The notes under the pieces are model-generated. The model made no database searches, had not been told where the DNA came from, and saw nothing but the letters and a program-made list of their open reading frames with translations. 64,000 nt of DNA. Origin: Bacteroides sp. ET71. Lineage in GTDB: Bacteria; Bacteroidota; Bacteroidia; Bacteroidales; Bacteroidaceae. Location: positions 62,001-126,000 of the forward strand of contig NZ_JAMBLS010000006.1 of assembly GCF_023336905.1 (NCBI RefSeq), given 5' to 3'. Positions within the stretch are counted from its first letter, which is position 1, and every line of letters starts with the position of its first letter. Below, piece after piece: positions 25,506 through 34,229 of the stretch. Position numbers and translations under genes: made by a program.

Positions 25506-28500
25506 ATGAAACGATTTATCTTTGCCTCCGCCCTCATCCTAACGCACATAGTTGTGCAAGCCTCCACTCCGATGTGGGTACGTGACGTACGTATTTCACC
25601 TGACGGAGAATATATAGCGTTTTGCTACAAAGGAGACATTTATAAAGTAAATGTTCAAGGAGGAAACGCCATCCGTCTTACTACACAAGATTCTTACGAA
25701 TGTAATCCTGTCTGGTCTCCAGACGGAACGCAGATAGCTTTTGCCAGCGATCGAAATGGAAATTTTGATATCTACGTAATGCCGGCTCAAGGAGGAGTTG
25801 CCCAAAGGCTAACATTCAACTCTAATGCCGAGATACCTTCAACTTTCACACCCGACGGAAAATATGTGCTCTTTTCGGGCACCCTACAAGATCCAGCCGG
25901 CAGTGCCCTCTTCCCCAAATCCAGCATGACTGAACTCTATATGGTGCCTGTCTCCGGTGGACGTACCCAGCAAATTTTAGGAACTCCGGCAGAAGAAGTC
26001 TGCTATGACCCGTCTGGAAAATATTTCTATTACCAAGATCGAAAAGGGTCGGAAAATGAATGGCGAAAACATCATACTTCGTCGGTCACCCGCGATATCT
26101 GGAAATATGACACCGCAACAGGCAGACACACTAACCTGACCCATCGCGAAGGAGAAGACCGTAACCCAGTACTGGCACCCGACGGACAAAGCCTCTACTT
26201 TCTCAGCGAACGAAACGGCGGTTCTTTTAATGTCTATTCGTTTCCTTTGGAACAGCCCCAAGAGGTAAAGGCTGTGAGCCACTTCCAGACACATCCCGTC
26301 CGCTTTCTCTCAATAAGCCGGAACGGGATGCTGTGCTATACATTCGACGGCGAAATCTACACGCAAATGCCCGACAGAACACCACAAAAGGTGAAGATTG
26401 AACTGATACGGGACGATGCCCCTCAACTGCTCACACTGAAATACACCAGTGGAGCCATATCGGCAACACCGTCGCCCGACGGCAAACAAGTGGCGTTTAT
26501 TGTGCGGGGAGAAGTGTTCGTCACCTCCACAGAATATGGTACCACCCGACAAATCACTCATACGCCGGCTGCAGAAAAGGGCTTAAGTTTCAGCGCAGAC
26601 AACCGTACGTTAGCTTATGCCAGCGAACGGACAGGAAACTGGCAACTTTACCTGGCCAAACTGTCACGAAAAGAAGATCCGAACTTTCCCAACGCAACTG
26701 TTATCACCGAAGAAGTATTACTGCCATCTAAGAACGTAGAACGCACTCACCCCCAGTTCTCACCTGACGGCAAAGAACTGGCTTTCATCGAAGACCGCAA
26801 ACGGCTGATGGTAGTCAATCTGGAAAACAAACAGGTGCGTCAAATCACAGACGGAACTACTTGGTACAATACTGGAGGAGGATTTGAGTACCGCTGGTCG
26901 CCCGATGGGAAATGGTTCACGTTAGAGTTCATAGGAAACCGCCATTACTCGTACAGTGACATCGGATTGGTAAATGCCGCCGGGGGCTCCCCCATCATCA
27001 ACCTGACCCAAAGCGGATATACCAGCGAGTCTCCCCGATTCGTGATGGAGGGCAATGCCATCCTCTTTCTGACCGAACGATACGGAATGCGTGCCCATGC
27101 TTCATGGGGGTCGGAAAATGATGCGATGCTGGTCTTTCTCAATCAAGAAAGCTATGACAAATATAATCTAAGCAAAGAGGACTATGAACTGCGCAAAGAG
27201 ATGGGAAAAACTTCCAAGGATACCGAGAAAAAGAAAAAAAGTACGGCAAACCTTGTCATGGTGGAAGAAAAAGGACTGGAAGACCGCATCGTACGCCTCA
27301 CCCCACATTCTTCAGACTTAAAAAGCGCCATTCTCTCGCCAGACGGGGAGAGTCTGTACTACATAGCTTCTTACGAAGCCGGGATAGCTTTGTGGAAGAT
27401 GGATTTGCGCAAGAAAGAGACCAAACTGCTGCACAGGCTGAGCCGCGGATGGGCTTCGCTGGAAACGGACAAGGAGGGAAAGAATCTCTTTCTGTTGAAC
27501 GGACGCAACATGCAGAAGCTGAACCTGGCAAACAACGAATTGGAGCCTGTCACTTACAGTGCCACGGTAAAGATGGATGCTGCCGAGGAACGTGCATACA
27601 TGTTCGAGCACATCTACAAACAAGAACTGAAACGGTTCTACGACATCGACATGCACAAAGTGGACTGGAAGGCTCTGACGGAAGCCTACCGAAAATTCTT
27701 GCCCCACATCAGCAACAACTATGACTTTGCCGAACTGCTGAGCGAATGGTTGGGAGAACTGAACGTTTCGCACACGGGCGGCCGCTACTCCCCCTCCCTG
27801 CCTGGCGAGCGGACGGCCCAAACGGGATTGCTGTTCGATTGGGACTATCAGGGAGCGGGACTACGCATTGCCGAGGTGGTAGAGAAAGGCCCCTGCGACA
27901 AGGCACAGACTCTGATACGAGCCGGAGTAATTGTCGAACAGATAGACGGGACAGCCATTGGTCCCGAAACCGATGCCAGCCTGTTGCTCAACGGCAAGGC
28001 GGGACGCAAGATGCTGCTCTCGCTGTTCGACCCCACATCGGGCAAACGTTGGGACGAAGTCATCATCCCCATCAGCCAAGGAGATTTCAACGATTTGCTC
28101 TATCGGCGATGGGTCAAGCAACGGGCAGCAGATGTAGACAGGTGGTCGGATGGAAGGCTGGGATATGTACATATCCAGTCGATGAACGACGACAGTTTCC
28201 GAAACATCTATTCCGACATTTTGGGCAAATATAACCAACGCGAGGGCATTGTCATCGACACCCGTTTCAACGGTGGAGGACGCTTGCACGAAGACATCGA
28301 AGTGTTGTTCAGCGGACAAAAATACTTCACCCAGGTGATTCGCGGCGAGGAAGCTTGCGACATGCCCAGCCGACGCTGGAACAAACCCTCCATCATGCTG
28401 ACGGGCGAAGCCAACTATTCCAACGCTCACGGCACGCCCTGGGTGTACAGCCACCAAGGACTTGGCAAACTGGTGGGTATGCCTGTACCGGGCACCATGA

Positions 28501-28715
28501 CCAGTGTGTCGTGGGAAAGGCTGCAAGACTCTACCTTGGTCTTTGGTATTCCCATCGTGGGCTACCGCTTGCCAGACGGGAGCTATCTGGAAAACACGCA
28601 ACTGGAACCGGACATCCGTGTGGCCAACGACCCCGCAAGCATTGTACAAGGAGAAGACTCGCAATTGAAGGCTGCCGTGGAGGAATTGCTGAAAGAAATT
28701 GATGGGAAAATCTGA
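25506..28715 (+). CDS. Tricorn-like S41 family peptidase
   Basis: 1069 residues with a signal peptide (about 1-20, HIVVQAS), so periplasmic. Residues about 25-650 contain WD40/PD40-like beta-propeller repeats: DVRISPDGEYIAFCYKG, PVWSPDGTQIAFASDRNGN, PQFSPDGKELAFIEDR. A tricorn-type core and PDZ domain (LRIAEVVEKGPCDKAQTL, about 780-830) follow, then the S41 protease domain. There, IVIDTRFNGGG (about 915) and ANYSNAHGTPWVY (catalytic Ser about 972) are visible. Homologues degrade oligopeptides. Position after a SusCD pair suggests processing of imported peptides. No consensus promoter is seen directly upstream. Confidence 0.85.
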   Translation: MKRFIFASALILTHIVVQASTPMWVRDVRISPDGEYIAFCYKGDIYKVNVQGGNAIRLTTQDSYECNPVWSPDGTQIAFASDRNGNFDIYVMPAQGGVAQRLTFNSNAEIPSTFTPDGKYVLFSGTLQDPAGSALFPKSSMTELYMVPVSGGRTQQILGTPAEEVCYDPSGKYFYYQDRKGSENEWRKHHTSSVTRDIWKYDTATGRHTNLTHREGEDRNPVLAPDGQSLYFLSERNGGSFNVYSFPLEQPQEVKAVSHFQTHPVRFLSISRNGMLCYTFDGEIYTQMPDRTPQKVKIELIRDDAPQLLTLKYTSGAISATPSPDGKQVAFIVRGEVFVTSTEYGTTRQITHTPAAEKGLSFSADNRTLAYASERTGNWQLYLAKLSRKEDPNFPNATVITEEVLLPSKNVERTHPQFSPDGKELAFIEDRKRLMVVNLENKQVRQITDGTTWYNTGGGFEYRWSPDGKWFTLEFIGNRHYSYSDIGLVNAAGGSPIINLTQSGYTSESPRFVMEGNAILFLTERYGMRAHASWGSENDAMLVFLNQESYDKYNLSKEDYELRKEMGKTSKDTEKKKKSTANLVMVEEKGLEDRIVRLTPHSSDLKSAILSPDGESLYYIASYEAGIALWKMDLRKKETKLLHRLSRGWASLETDKEGKNLFLLNGRNMQKLNLANNELEPVTYSATVKMDAAEERAYMFEHIYKQELKRFYDIDMHKVDWKALTEAYRKFLPHISNNYDFAELLSEWLGELNVSHTGGRYSPSLPGERTAQTGLLFDWDYQGAGLRIAEVVEKGPCDKAQTLIRAGVIVEQIDGTAIGPETDASLLLNGKAGRKMLLSLFDPTSGKRWDEVIIPISQGDFNDLLYRRWVKQRAADVDRWSDGRLGYVHIQSMNDDSFRNIYSDILGKYNQREGIVIDTRFNGGGRLHEDIEVLFSGQKYFTQVIRGEEACDMPSRRWNKPSIMLTGEANYSNAHGTPWVYSHQGLGKLVGMPVPGTMTSVSWERLQDSTLVFGIPIVGYRLPDGSYLENTQLEPDIRVANDPASIVQGEDSQLKAAVEELLKEIDGKI

Positions 28716-28722
28716 TACAGTC

Positions 28723-28761
28723 GTAGATGGTAACCTACAAACGTCGTAGATGGTAATCTAC
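28723..28761. repeat. Two-unit palindrome array, 23-bp period
   Basis: GTAGAT-GGTA-ACCTAC at 28723-28738 and GTAGAT-GGTA-ATCTAC at 28746-28761 are 16-base dyads with a 7-base spacer. The second is a perfect inverted repeat; the first has one mismatch. They lie between the protease stop codon and its terminator. Confidence 0.8.
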
Positions 28762-28774
28762 AATAAAACAAGAT

Positions 28775-28821
28775 AAGGCCTTGCACCTGCCCTTTGTCCG
28801 GGCAATGGCGCAAGGCCTTTT
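28775..28821. terminator. Bidirectional terminator between convergent genes
   Basis: AAGGCCTTGC (28775-28784) pairs perfectly with GCAAGGCCTT (28810-28819), with T residues after it on the plus strand and A-rich sequence before it giving a T run on the minus strand. It serves the protease gene and the NigD-like gene. Confidence 0.8.
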
Positions 28822-28866
28822 AGTTAACACATATGTCAAGGTCAGGTTTCCTGTTCGCTGTCGTCC

Positions 28867-29625
28867 TTAATGGAGGTTCAGACTGTTTCTGACAGCAGTT
28901 ACTTCTGGCAGCGACGGCAACGTGGCACTACGGGTGCAGTAATCAAACTGGTATGATTTTTCTCCGCTGAAAGAATGCCACTTCAGGGTCAGCTTCACAG
29001 TCTCCCCTTTCGTATCGGGCAAAGAAGTCAGGCTGAATGCCACCAACCCATCGCCGGGTTGCCCATAGGTATCGCCATAGGCATTATGACGAAACTCTAC
29101 TTCATAAGGGTCATCCGGATTGTTGGTAGAAATGAGGTTGACGAAATGTTTCTTGCCCGGGTCATTCCACACGGTGCGGAAGCGCAAAGTCAGATAACCG
29201 TCTTCGGCAATGGTCACCCAGTCGGCTACCATCTCCACAGGGTCGTTTCCATAGACCTCATCATTCTCCGTATCGCCCAAATTGGGAGCCATCTGTTTGG
29301 TCAGCAGGCTGTCAATCCAATTGACATGGACTGCCTGATTATACTCGCCGCTCGGTTCGTCCACGTTCGTATAGTTCACCAAGGCACGCACCTCTTTTTC
29401 CCCGAAAGGAGAAGTCGTCAGGTTGACCGGTAGCAAGGTAGTCTGCTCGTCCAGTTGCAGATAGACCGTGTTGTCCGCATCGTGTTTCACCGTCACCAGC
29501 GCATTGGGCATCAGCAGGGCATAAGAATCATCGTCGTCATCATCCAAACAAGACTGGAAACTCAACGAGCCCACAACCAATGCCAACATCAGATACCATT
29601 TCTCTTTTCTAATCATTGTTTTCAT
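28867..29625 (-). CDS. NigD-like lipoprotein
   Basis: 252 residues with lipobox FQSC (Cys26) followed by LDDDDDDSYALLMPNALVTV, the acidic run and hydrophobic strand typical of the NigD-like family. TNVDEPSGEYNQAVHVNWID and RFRTVWNDPGKKHFVNL are the two beta domains' landmarks. NigD was named from a Bacteroides bacteriocin-associated locus, but most members are uncharacterised surface or periplasmic lipoproteins. The gene is transcribed toward the protease gene and appears monocistronic. Confidence 0.85.
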   Translation of the reverse strand: MKTMIRKEKWYLMLALVVGSLSFQSCLDDDDDDSYALLMPNALVTVKHDADNTVYLQLDEQTTLLPVNLTTSPFGEKEVRALVNYTNVDEPSGEYNQAVHVNWIDSLLTKQMAPNLGDTENDEVYGNDPVEMVADWVTIAEDGYLTLRFRTVWNDPGKKHFVNLISTNNPDDPYEVEFRHNAYGDTYGQPGDGLVAFSLTSLPDTKGETVKLTLKWHSFSGEKSYQFDYCTRSATLPSLPEVTAVRNSLNLH

Positions 29626-29722
29626 ATCAAGTCCACATTTTATAAGTTATACATTCGCTTTTCGTAGAGAAAAATGGAAAAACAGCAGAAAGGCTGCGTG
29701 AACTTGTGTTAAAGTTTGATGA

Positions 29723-30784
29723 TTAGATGCCCATGACTTCACGGTAGAAATCAAAAGCCTCGAAAATGCCGTCCCGGTCGGCTGTCTGGTTAATGGCTAT
29801 TTCGCCGATATCTTTCAGCAAAGTAAAGTTTATGACGCCCGCCGTGTTTTTCTTGTCGTGCTGCATCAGCTCGTACAGACGGTCATAAGACTTGCAATCG
29901 AACGGGAAGACACCATAGTTTTGCCGGATGAAATGAACGGTCTGTTGCATACGCTCTTTCGGGAACCCCGTCTTCCGGAAAGACAGGTACAGTTCGCACA
30001 CCAATCCCCAGGCCACAGCATATCCATGCAACACAGGACGTTCTTCGGCCAATGCCAAACTCTCAAAAGCATGTCCCACCGTATGTCCCAAGTTCAGAGC
30101 CTTGCGTATGCCACGCTCCAAGGGGTCTTCGCGCACGATATTCTCCTTCACCTGCACCGAACGGCCCACCATCTGCTTCAACCGGCCATAATCTATACAT
30201 TCCGTATCGAAAGTCAACAGTTCGGCCCAGTGTTCGGGTGTGCTGATGAGGCCGTGCTTCAGCATCTCGGCATAGCCGGAGAAGAAATTGTGTGCATCCA
30301 GCGAGCGCAGGAACTCAGTCTCGATAAGCACGCTGGCAGCCGGCGAAAAGGCCCCGATTTCGTTCTTCAGCCCGTTGAAGTTGATGCCCGTCTTGCCGCC
30401 CACGGCCGCATCAACCATGGCCAGGAGCGTGGTAGGCAGGTTGATGTAGGCAATGCCACGCTTGAAAGTCGATGCGGCAAAACCGCCCAGGTCGGTCACC
30501 ATGCCGCCGCCCAGGTTGAGCAGCAACGAATGGCGCGTGGCCCCCCCATCACTTAACACCTGCCAGACAGAAGCCAGCGTGGCCAGGTTCTTGTGCGCGT
30601 CACCGGGAGCGATAACAATCTCGGCCGCCCCCCGCACGGCCTCCACGTCCTTCAGCAAGGGGAGACAAAGGCGGTGCGTACATTCATCGGTCAGGATAAA
30701 CAACTTGTCATGCGGACACTGTCCGACGGCCCGTTCCAGGCTATTTGCCAGGCCTTCGCAAAGGATTACTTCTTGCTTGTTCAT
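29723..30784 (-). CDS. aroB: 3-dehydroquinate synthase
   Basis: 353 residues, normal length for AroB, which converts DAHP to 3-dehydroquinate in the shikimate pathway. NAD-binding and catalytic landmarks are LLNLGGGMVTDLGGFAAS, INLPTTLLAMVDAAVGGKTG and the zinc ligands in YAEMLKHGLIS (Glu and neighbouring Lys/His) and LNLGHTVGHAFE (His). DPLERGIRKALNLGH completes the active site. The protein is cytoplasmic and its gene stands alone, with a -7 box about 170 bases upstream, so it has a long leader. Confidence 0.95.
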   Translation of the reverse strand: MNKQEVILCEGLANSLERAVGQCPHDKLFILTDECTHRLCLPLLKDVEAVRGAAEIVIAPGDAHKNLATLASVWQVLSDGGATRHSLLLNLGGGMVTDLGGFAASTFKRGIAYINLPTTLLAMVDAAVGGKTGINFNGLKNEIGAFSPAASVLIETEFLRSLDAHNFFSGYAEMLKHGLISTPEHWAELLTFDTECIDYGRLKQMVGRSVQVKENIVREDPLERGIRKALNLGHTVGHAFESLALAEERPVLHGYAVAWGLVCELYLSFRKTGFPKERMQQTVHFIRQNYGVFPFDCKSYDRLYELMQHDKKNTAGVINFTLLKDIGEIAINQTADRDGIFEAFDFYREVMGI

Positions 30785-31126
30785 AATCTATCTGTATTTA
30801 ATAATTACGGTTCACAGCCCGGTTGCTTATCAGCCAAACCTGGACCGAACGTTAGCCTGCCCCGGACCGAACACTAATCTAACAGCAAACAAACATTAAC
30901 GCCAGAGCTAGTTTGTATCAATCTGTTAAAATATCAGGTCCCCGGGCTTCGCGTGCAAAGATAAGGTTTCTTCGCCGTTACTCTCCCACCCGTTCGTCGA
31001 CATTTTAAAGGAATTAGTCGATTAATAAGACATTTTATCACTTCAAGCATTAAACCTTCTAACAACATGCTCGTCAAAAGGGCATTGGTAACTCATTTTT
31101 TAAGGTAAGTAAGAATAGACAAACAC
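30785..31126. other. Intergenic region between divergent aroB and outer-membrane barrel gene
   Basis: About 340 bases. The minus strand carries TATCTTTG (30956-30963), a good -7 box for aroB, with no clear -33 element. GGACCGAAC occurs at 30842 and 30864, 22 bases apart, inside the aroB leader; this is too short to call an array. The plus-strand half is AT-rich and without a recognised promoter. Confidence 0.5.
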
Positions 31127-34018
31127 ATGAACAGATTCGTTGCAGGGATGGTGCTGCTATGGGCCGTGGCACTGTCCGCATTTTCACAAAGTAAAGCTGT
31201 CGACATCATGGGACGCATCATGGAAGGCGATACCAACCAACCGGCCATTGCAGCCAGCGTGCAACTGCTCAACCTGCCCGACAGTACCCAATCCACCGGC
31301 ATGGCCTGCTCGCCCGATGGCTACTACCGCCTGCAGGCAAAACCGGGCAAATACGTACTGAAGGTCTCCTACTTAGGATACATCACCCAGCTCATCCCCT
31401 TGCAGGTAACCTCGCAAAACAAACGGATGCCCGACGTGGTCCTGCAACCGGACGCTATCCTGCTGGCCGAAGCCGTGGTCACCGCCCAAGCCCCCCAGGT
31501 GCAGGTGGTGGAAGACACCATACAATTCAACTCGTCGGCCTACCGCACCCAACAAGGGGCCGTGCTGGAAGACTTGGTGGAGAAACTGCCCGGCGCGGAG
31601 ATTGACGACAGCGGAAACGTAAAAATCAACGGAAAAGACATCTCGAAGGTCATGGTCAACGGACAGGAATTCTTCGGCGGCGACGTGGCCACAGCTTTGA
31701 AGAACCTCCCCGTCGAGATGATAGACAAACTGAAAACCTACGATAAGAAATCTGACCTGGCACGTATCACCGGCATCGACGACGGAGAAGAGGAAACCGT
31801 GCTGGACCTGACAGTGAAAAAGGAAATGAACACCGGATGGTTCGGCAACGTGGACGGAGCCATCGGCACAGAAGACCGATACTCGGCACGCGGCATGGTG
31901 AACTACTTCCGCGGTCCGACGCAAGTGTCGCTCATAGGCTCGGTAAACAACGTCAACGACCAAGGATTCCGCGGAGGAGGCGGAGGACCGCGCTGGAACC
32001 GCAACAACGGATTGACGGCCAAGAAGTGGATTGGCCTGGATTTCTTCACCAAAACTGACAAGATAGAGTTGGGAGGCAGCGCCCGATACAATTATACAGG
32101 CAACGACGTGGGAAGCATCGGTTCTACCGAGGACTTCCTGACCAGCGGAAATTCATTCTCCAACTCAAACACCAATGCCCGAAACCGCAGCAAGAACTTC
32201 AATGCCGACTTCCGCATGGAATGGAGACCGGACACGCTGACGAACATCATCTTCCGCCCCAACATATCGTACGCAAAGACGGACAACCTGTCACTGTCGG
32301 AATCGGGAACGTTCAATGCTGACCCCTATGACCTGGTAGACAATCCGAATGACTACCTCAACCTGGAAAAGCTGGCTATGGAAGATGACCCTCTGGAGGA
32401 GGTACGCGTAAATGCCATCAACAGCGGCACGCTGACCGACGGCAAGGATTTGAGTGCCAACGGTACCCTGCAGATAAACCGTAAACTCAGCCCCGACGGG
32501 CGCAACATCACCTTCCGCGGACGGTTCAGCTATGGGGACAACGTGAACAGGCAGTACACGGAATCGCAAACCAACTACTTCTTGCTGCAAAGCTACCTGG
32601 GGGGAGACTCTATCCTGATACGCAACCAATACATAAACACGCCGACGAAGGACTTCAACTACCGCGCACAACTGACATACAGCGAACCGATTGCCAAAGC
32701 CACGTATCTGCAGTTCAGCTACCAATTCCAATACATGTACAGCGAAAGCGACCGCAAGACGTATGACCTGCAATCGTATGGCAACGATTGGAACATCGGC
32801 GCGGCTTTACCCGCAGATTATGCGGCTCACGAGGTGGACAGCCTGGGGAAATATGCCGAGTACCGCTACTACAACCACGACGCATCGCTGGCCCTGCGCT
32901 TTATCCGCGAGAAATGGCAACTCAGTTCGGGCATCTCCCTGCAGCCGCAACACACCGTGCTGTCCTACAAGCGGGGTGACTATATGGTGGACACCACGCG
33001 CAACGTGTTCAACTTCGCACCCAACATCGACTTCCGCTACCGCTTCTCGAAGGTCAGCCAACTGCGCTTCACCTACCGGGGACGCAGCAGCCAGCCGTCG
33101 ATGGAGAACTTGTTGCCTATCGTGGACAACTCGAACCCGCAGAACATACGTGTGGGCAACCCGGGACTGAAGCCTTCGTTCAGCCACACGCTGCGCTTCT
33201 TCTACAACGACTACAAGGTGGAGCAACAACGGGGCATCTTTTCGCATGCCAGCTTCCAGGCCACGCAGAACAGTGTGAGCAACAGCCGTGTCTACAACGA
33301 ATCGACCGGTGGATGGACCACAACGCCGAAGAACATCAACGGCAACTGGAATGCCTTCGCCATGTTCGGCTTCAACACGGCCCTGAAGAACAAGAAATTC
33401 AACATCGGTACCTTCACCAGCTTCAACTACCAGAACAACGTGGGCTACCTGACGGACACGCAGACACGCGTAGAGCAGAAGAATACGACGACCAACCTGA
33501 ACATCAACGAGCGGTTGCGCGGCTCTTACCGCAACGACTGGCTGGAGGTGGGGCTGAACGGCAGTTTCTCGTACACGGTGGAACGGGACAAGCTGACACC
33601 GTCGAACAACCAGGAGCCCTACAACTTCTCCTACGGCGGATTCACCAACATCACTGCCCCCTGGAACATGTCGCTGTCCACCAACATCACCAACCAGGCA
33701 CGGCGCGGCTACCGCGACAGCAGCATGAACCGCAACGAGCTGATTTGGAATGCCCAGTTGTCGCAGACTTTCCTGAATGGCGACGCCACCATCAGCTTCG
33801 AGATGTATGACATCCTGCGCCGGCAGAGCAACATCACCCGCTCGCTCACCTCGAGCGGACGCTCGGTGTACGAGTACAACGGCGTGAACAGCTATTGCAT
33901 GCTGCGCTTCATCTACCGCCTGAACATCTTCGGAGGCAAACGGGTGAAGCGCGAGGAGATGCCCGGCATGGGTGGCCCCGGCGGCCACGGACAGGGCAGA
34001 GGGCCACGCCGCTTCTGA
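31127..34018 (+). CDS. Outer-membrane beta-barrel protein, TonB-receptor-like (OMP_b-brl_3 type)
   Basis: 963 residues with signal peptide (cleavage near AFSQ). Residues about 22-115 are a carboxypeptidase-regulatory-like beta-sandwich (IMGRIMEGDTNQPAIAASVQ). A plug-like segment follows: LLAEAVVTAQAPQVQVVEDT, then LVEKLPGAEIDDSGNVKING and VMVNGQEFFGGD, characteristic of the OMP_b-brl_3 family. The rest is barrel with many aromatic strands. The end is a Gly-rich tail, GMGGPGGHGQGRGPRRF, rather than a normal terminal strand. No SusD partner is nearby, so the ligand is unknown. Confidence 0.85.
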   Translation: MNRFVAGMVLLWAVALSAFSQSKAVDIMGRIMEGDTNQPAIAASVQLLNLPDSTQSTGMACSPDGYYRLQAKPGKYVLKVSYLGYITQLIPLQVTSQNKRMPDVVLQPDAILLAEAVVTAQAPQVQVVEDTIQFNSSAYRTQQGAVLEDLVEKLPGAEIDDSGNVKINGKDISKVMVNGQEFFGGDVATALKNLPVEMIDKLKTYDKKSDLARITGIDDGEEETVLDLTVKKEMNTGWFGNVDGAIGTEDRYSARGMVNYFRGPTQVSLIGSVNNVNDQGFRGGGGGPRWNRNNGLTAKKWIGLDFFTKTDKIELGGSARYNYTGNDVGSIGSTEDFLTSGNSFSNSNTNARNRSKNFNADFRMEWRPDTLTNIIFRPNISYAKTDNLSLSESGTFNADPYDLVDNPNDYLNLEKLAMEDDPLEEVRVNAINSGTLTDGKDLSANGTLQINRKLSPDGRNITFRGRFSYGDNVNRQYTESQTNYFLLQSYLGGDSILIRNQYINTPTKDFNYRAQLTYSEPIAKATYLQFSYQFQYMYSESDRKTYDLQSYGNDWNIGAALPADYAAHEVDSLGKYAEYRYYNHDASLALRFIREKWQLSSGISLQPQHTVLSYKRGDYMVDTTRNVFNFAPNIDFRYRFSKVSQLRFTYRGRSSQPSMENLLPIVDNSNPQNIRVGNPGLKPSFSHTLRFFYNDYKVEQQRGIFSHASFQATQNSVSNSRVYNESTGGWTTTPKNINGNWNAFAMFGFNTALKNKKFNIGTFTSFNYQNNVGYLTDTQTRVEQKNTTTNLNINERLRGSYRNDWLEVGLNGSFSYTVERDKLTPSNNQEPYNFSYGGFTNITAPWNMSLSTNITNQARRGYRDSSMNRNELIWNAQLSQTFLNGDATISFEMYDILRRQSNITRSLTSSGRSVYEYNGVNSYCMLRFIYRLNIFGGKRVKREEMPGMGGPGGHGQGRGPRRF

Positions 34019-34063
34019 CGCCCCCATACCCCCTCCGGGCGGTTGCGGGTGTGTCCTGACTAT

Positions 34064-34126
34064 CTCACGGGTATGTGACCTAAGTACCTCACAGGTATGT
34101 GAGGTAAGTACCTCACATACCCGTGA
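34064..34126. repeat. Palindrome array, 24-bp period (3 units)
   Basis: CTCAC-start units lie at 34064, 34088 and 34112. The cores are TCACGGGTATGTGA, TCACAGGTATGTGA and TCACATACCCGTGA. The third core is the exact reverse complement of the first, so the array can fold as one long hairpin or as individual dyads. Spacers are CCTAAGTAC and GGTAAGTAC. It lies after the barrel gene stop codon and before the cls promoter. Confidence 0.88.
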
Positions 34127-34173
34127 CATTTTGCCTCCATCTATCCCCGCCACGTAATTCCCCCTCTCCGGGC

Positions 34174-34204
34174 TTGGCCGCTTCAACCATTTTATATACT
34201 TTTG
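34174..34204 (+). promoter_or_regulatory. Promoter of the cardiolipin synthase gene
   Basis: TTGG at 34174-34177, 19 bases, then TACTTTTG at 34197-34204, close to the Bacteroides consensus and 26 bases before the ATG. Confidence 0.6.
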
Positions 34205-34229
34205 CCGTTGAGCAACAAGTATCACAACC

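Noticed and set aside
20546-28715. Polysaccharide utilisation locus
   Set aside because: A SusCD pair is present but no glycoside hydrolase, lyase, sulfatase or hybrid two-component regulator is in the neighbourhood.
30842-30885. Further 22-bp array in the aroB leader
   Set aside because: Only a nine-base identity (GGACCGAAC) recurs at 22-base spacing and no dyad is visible; this could be chance.
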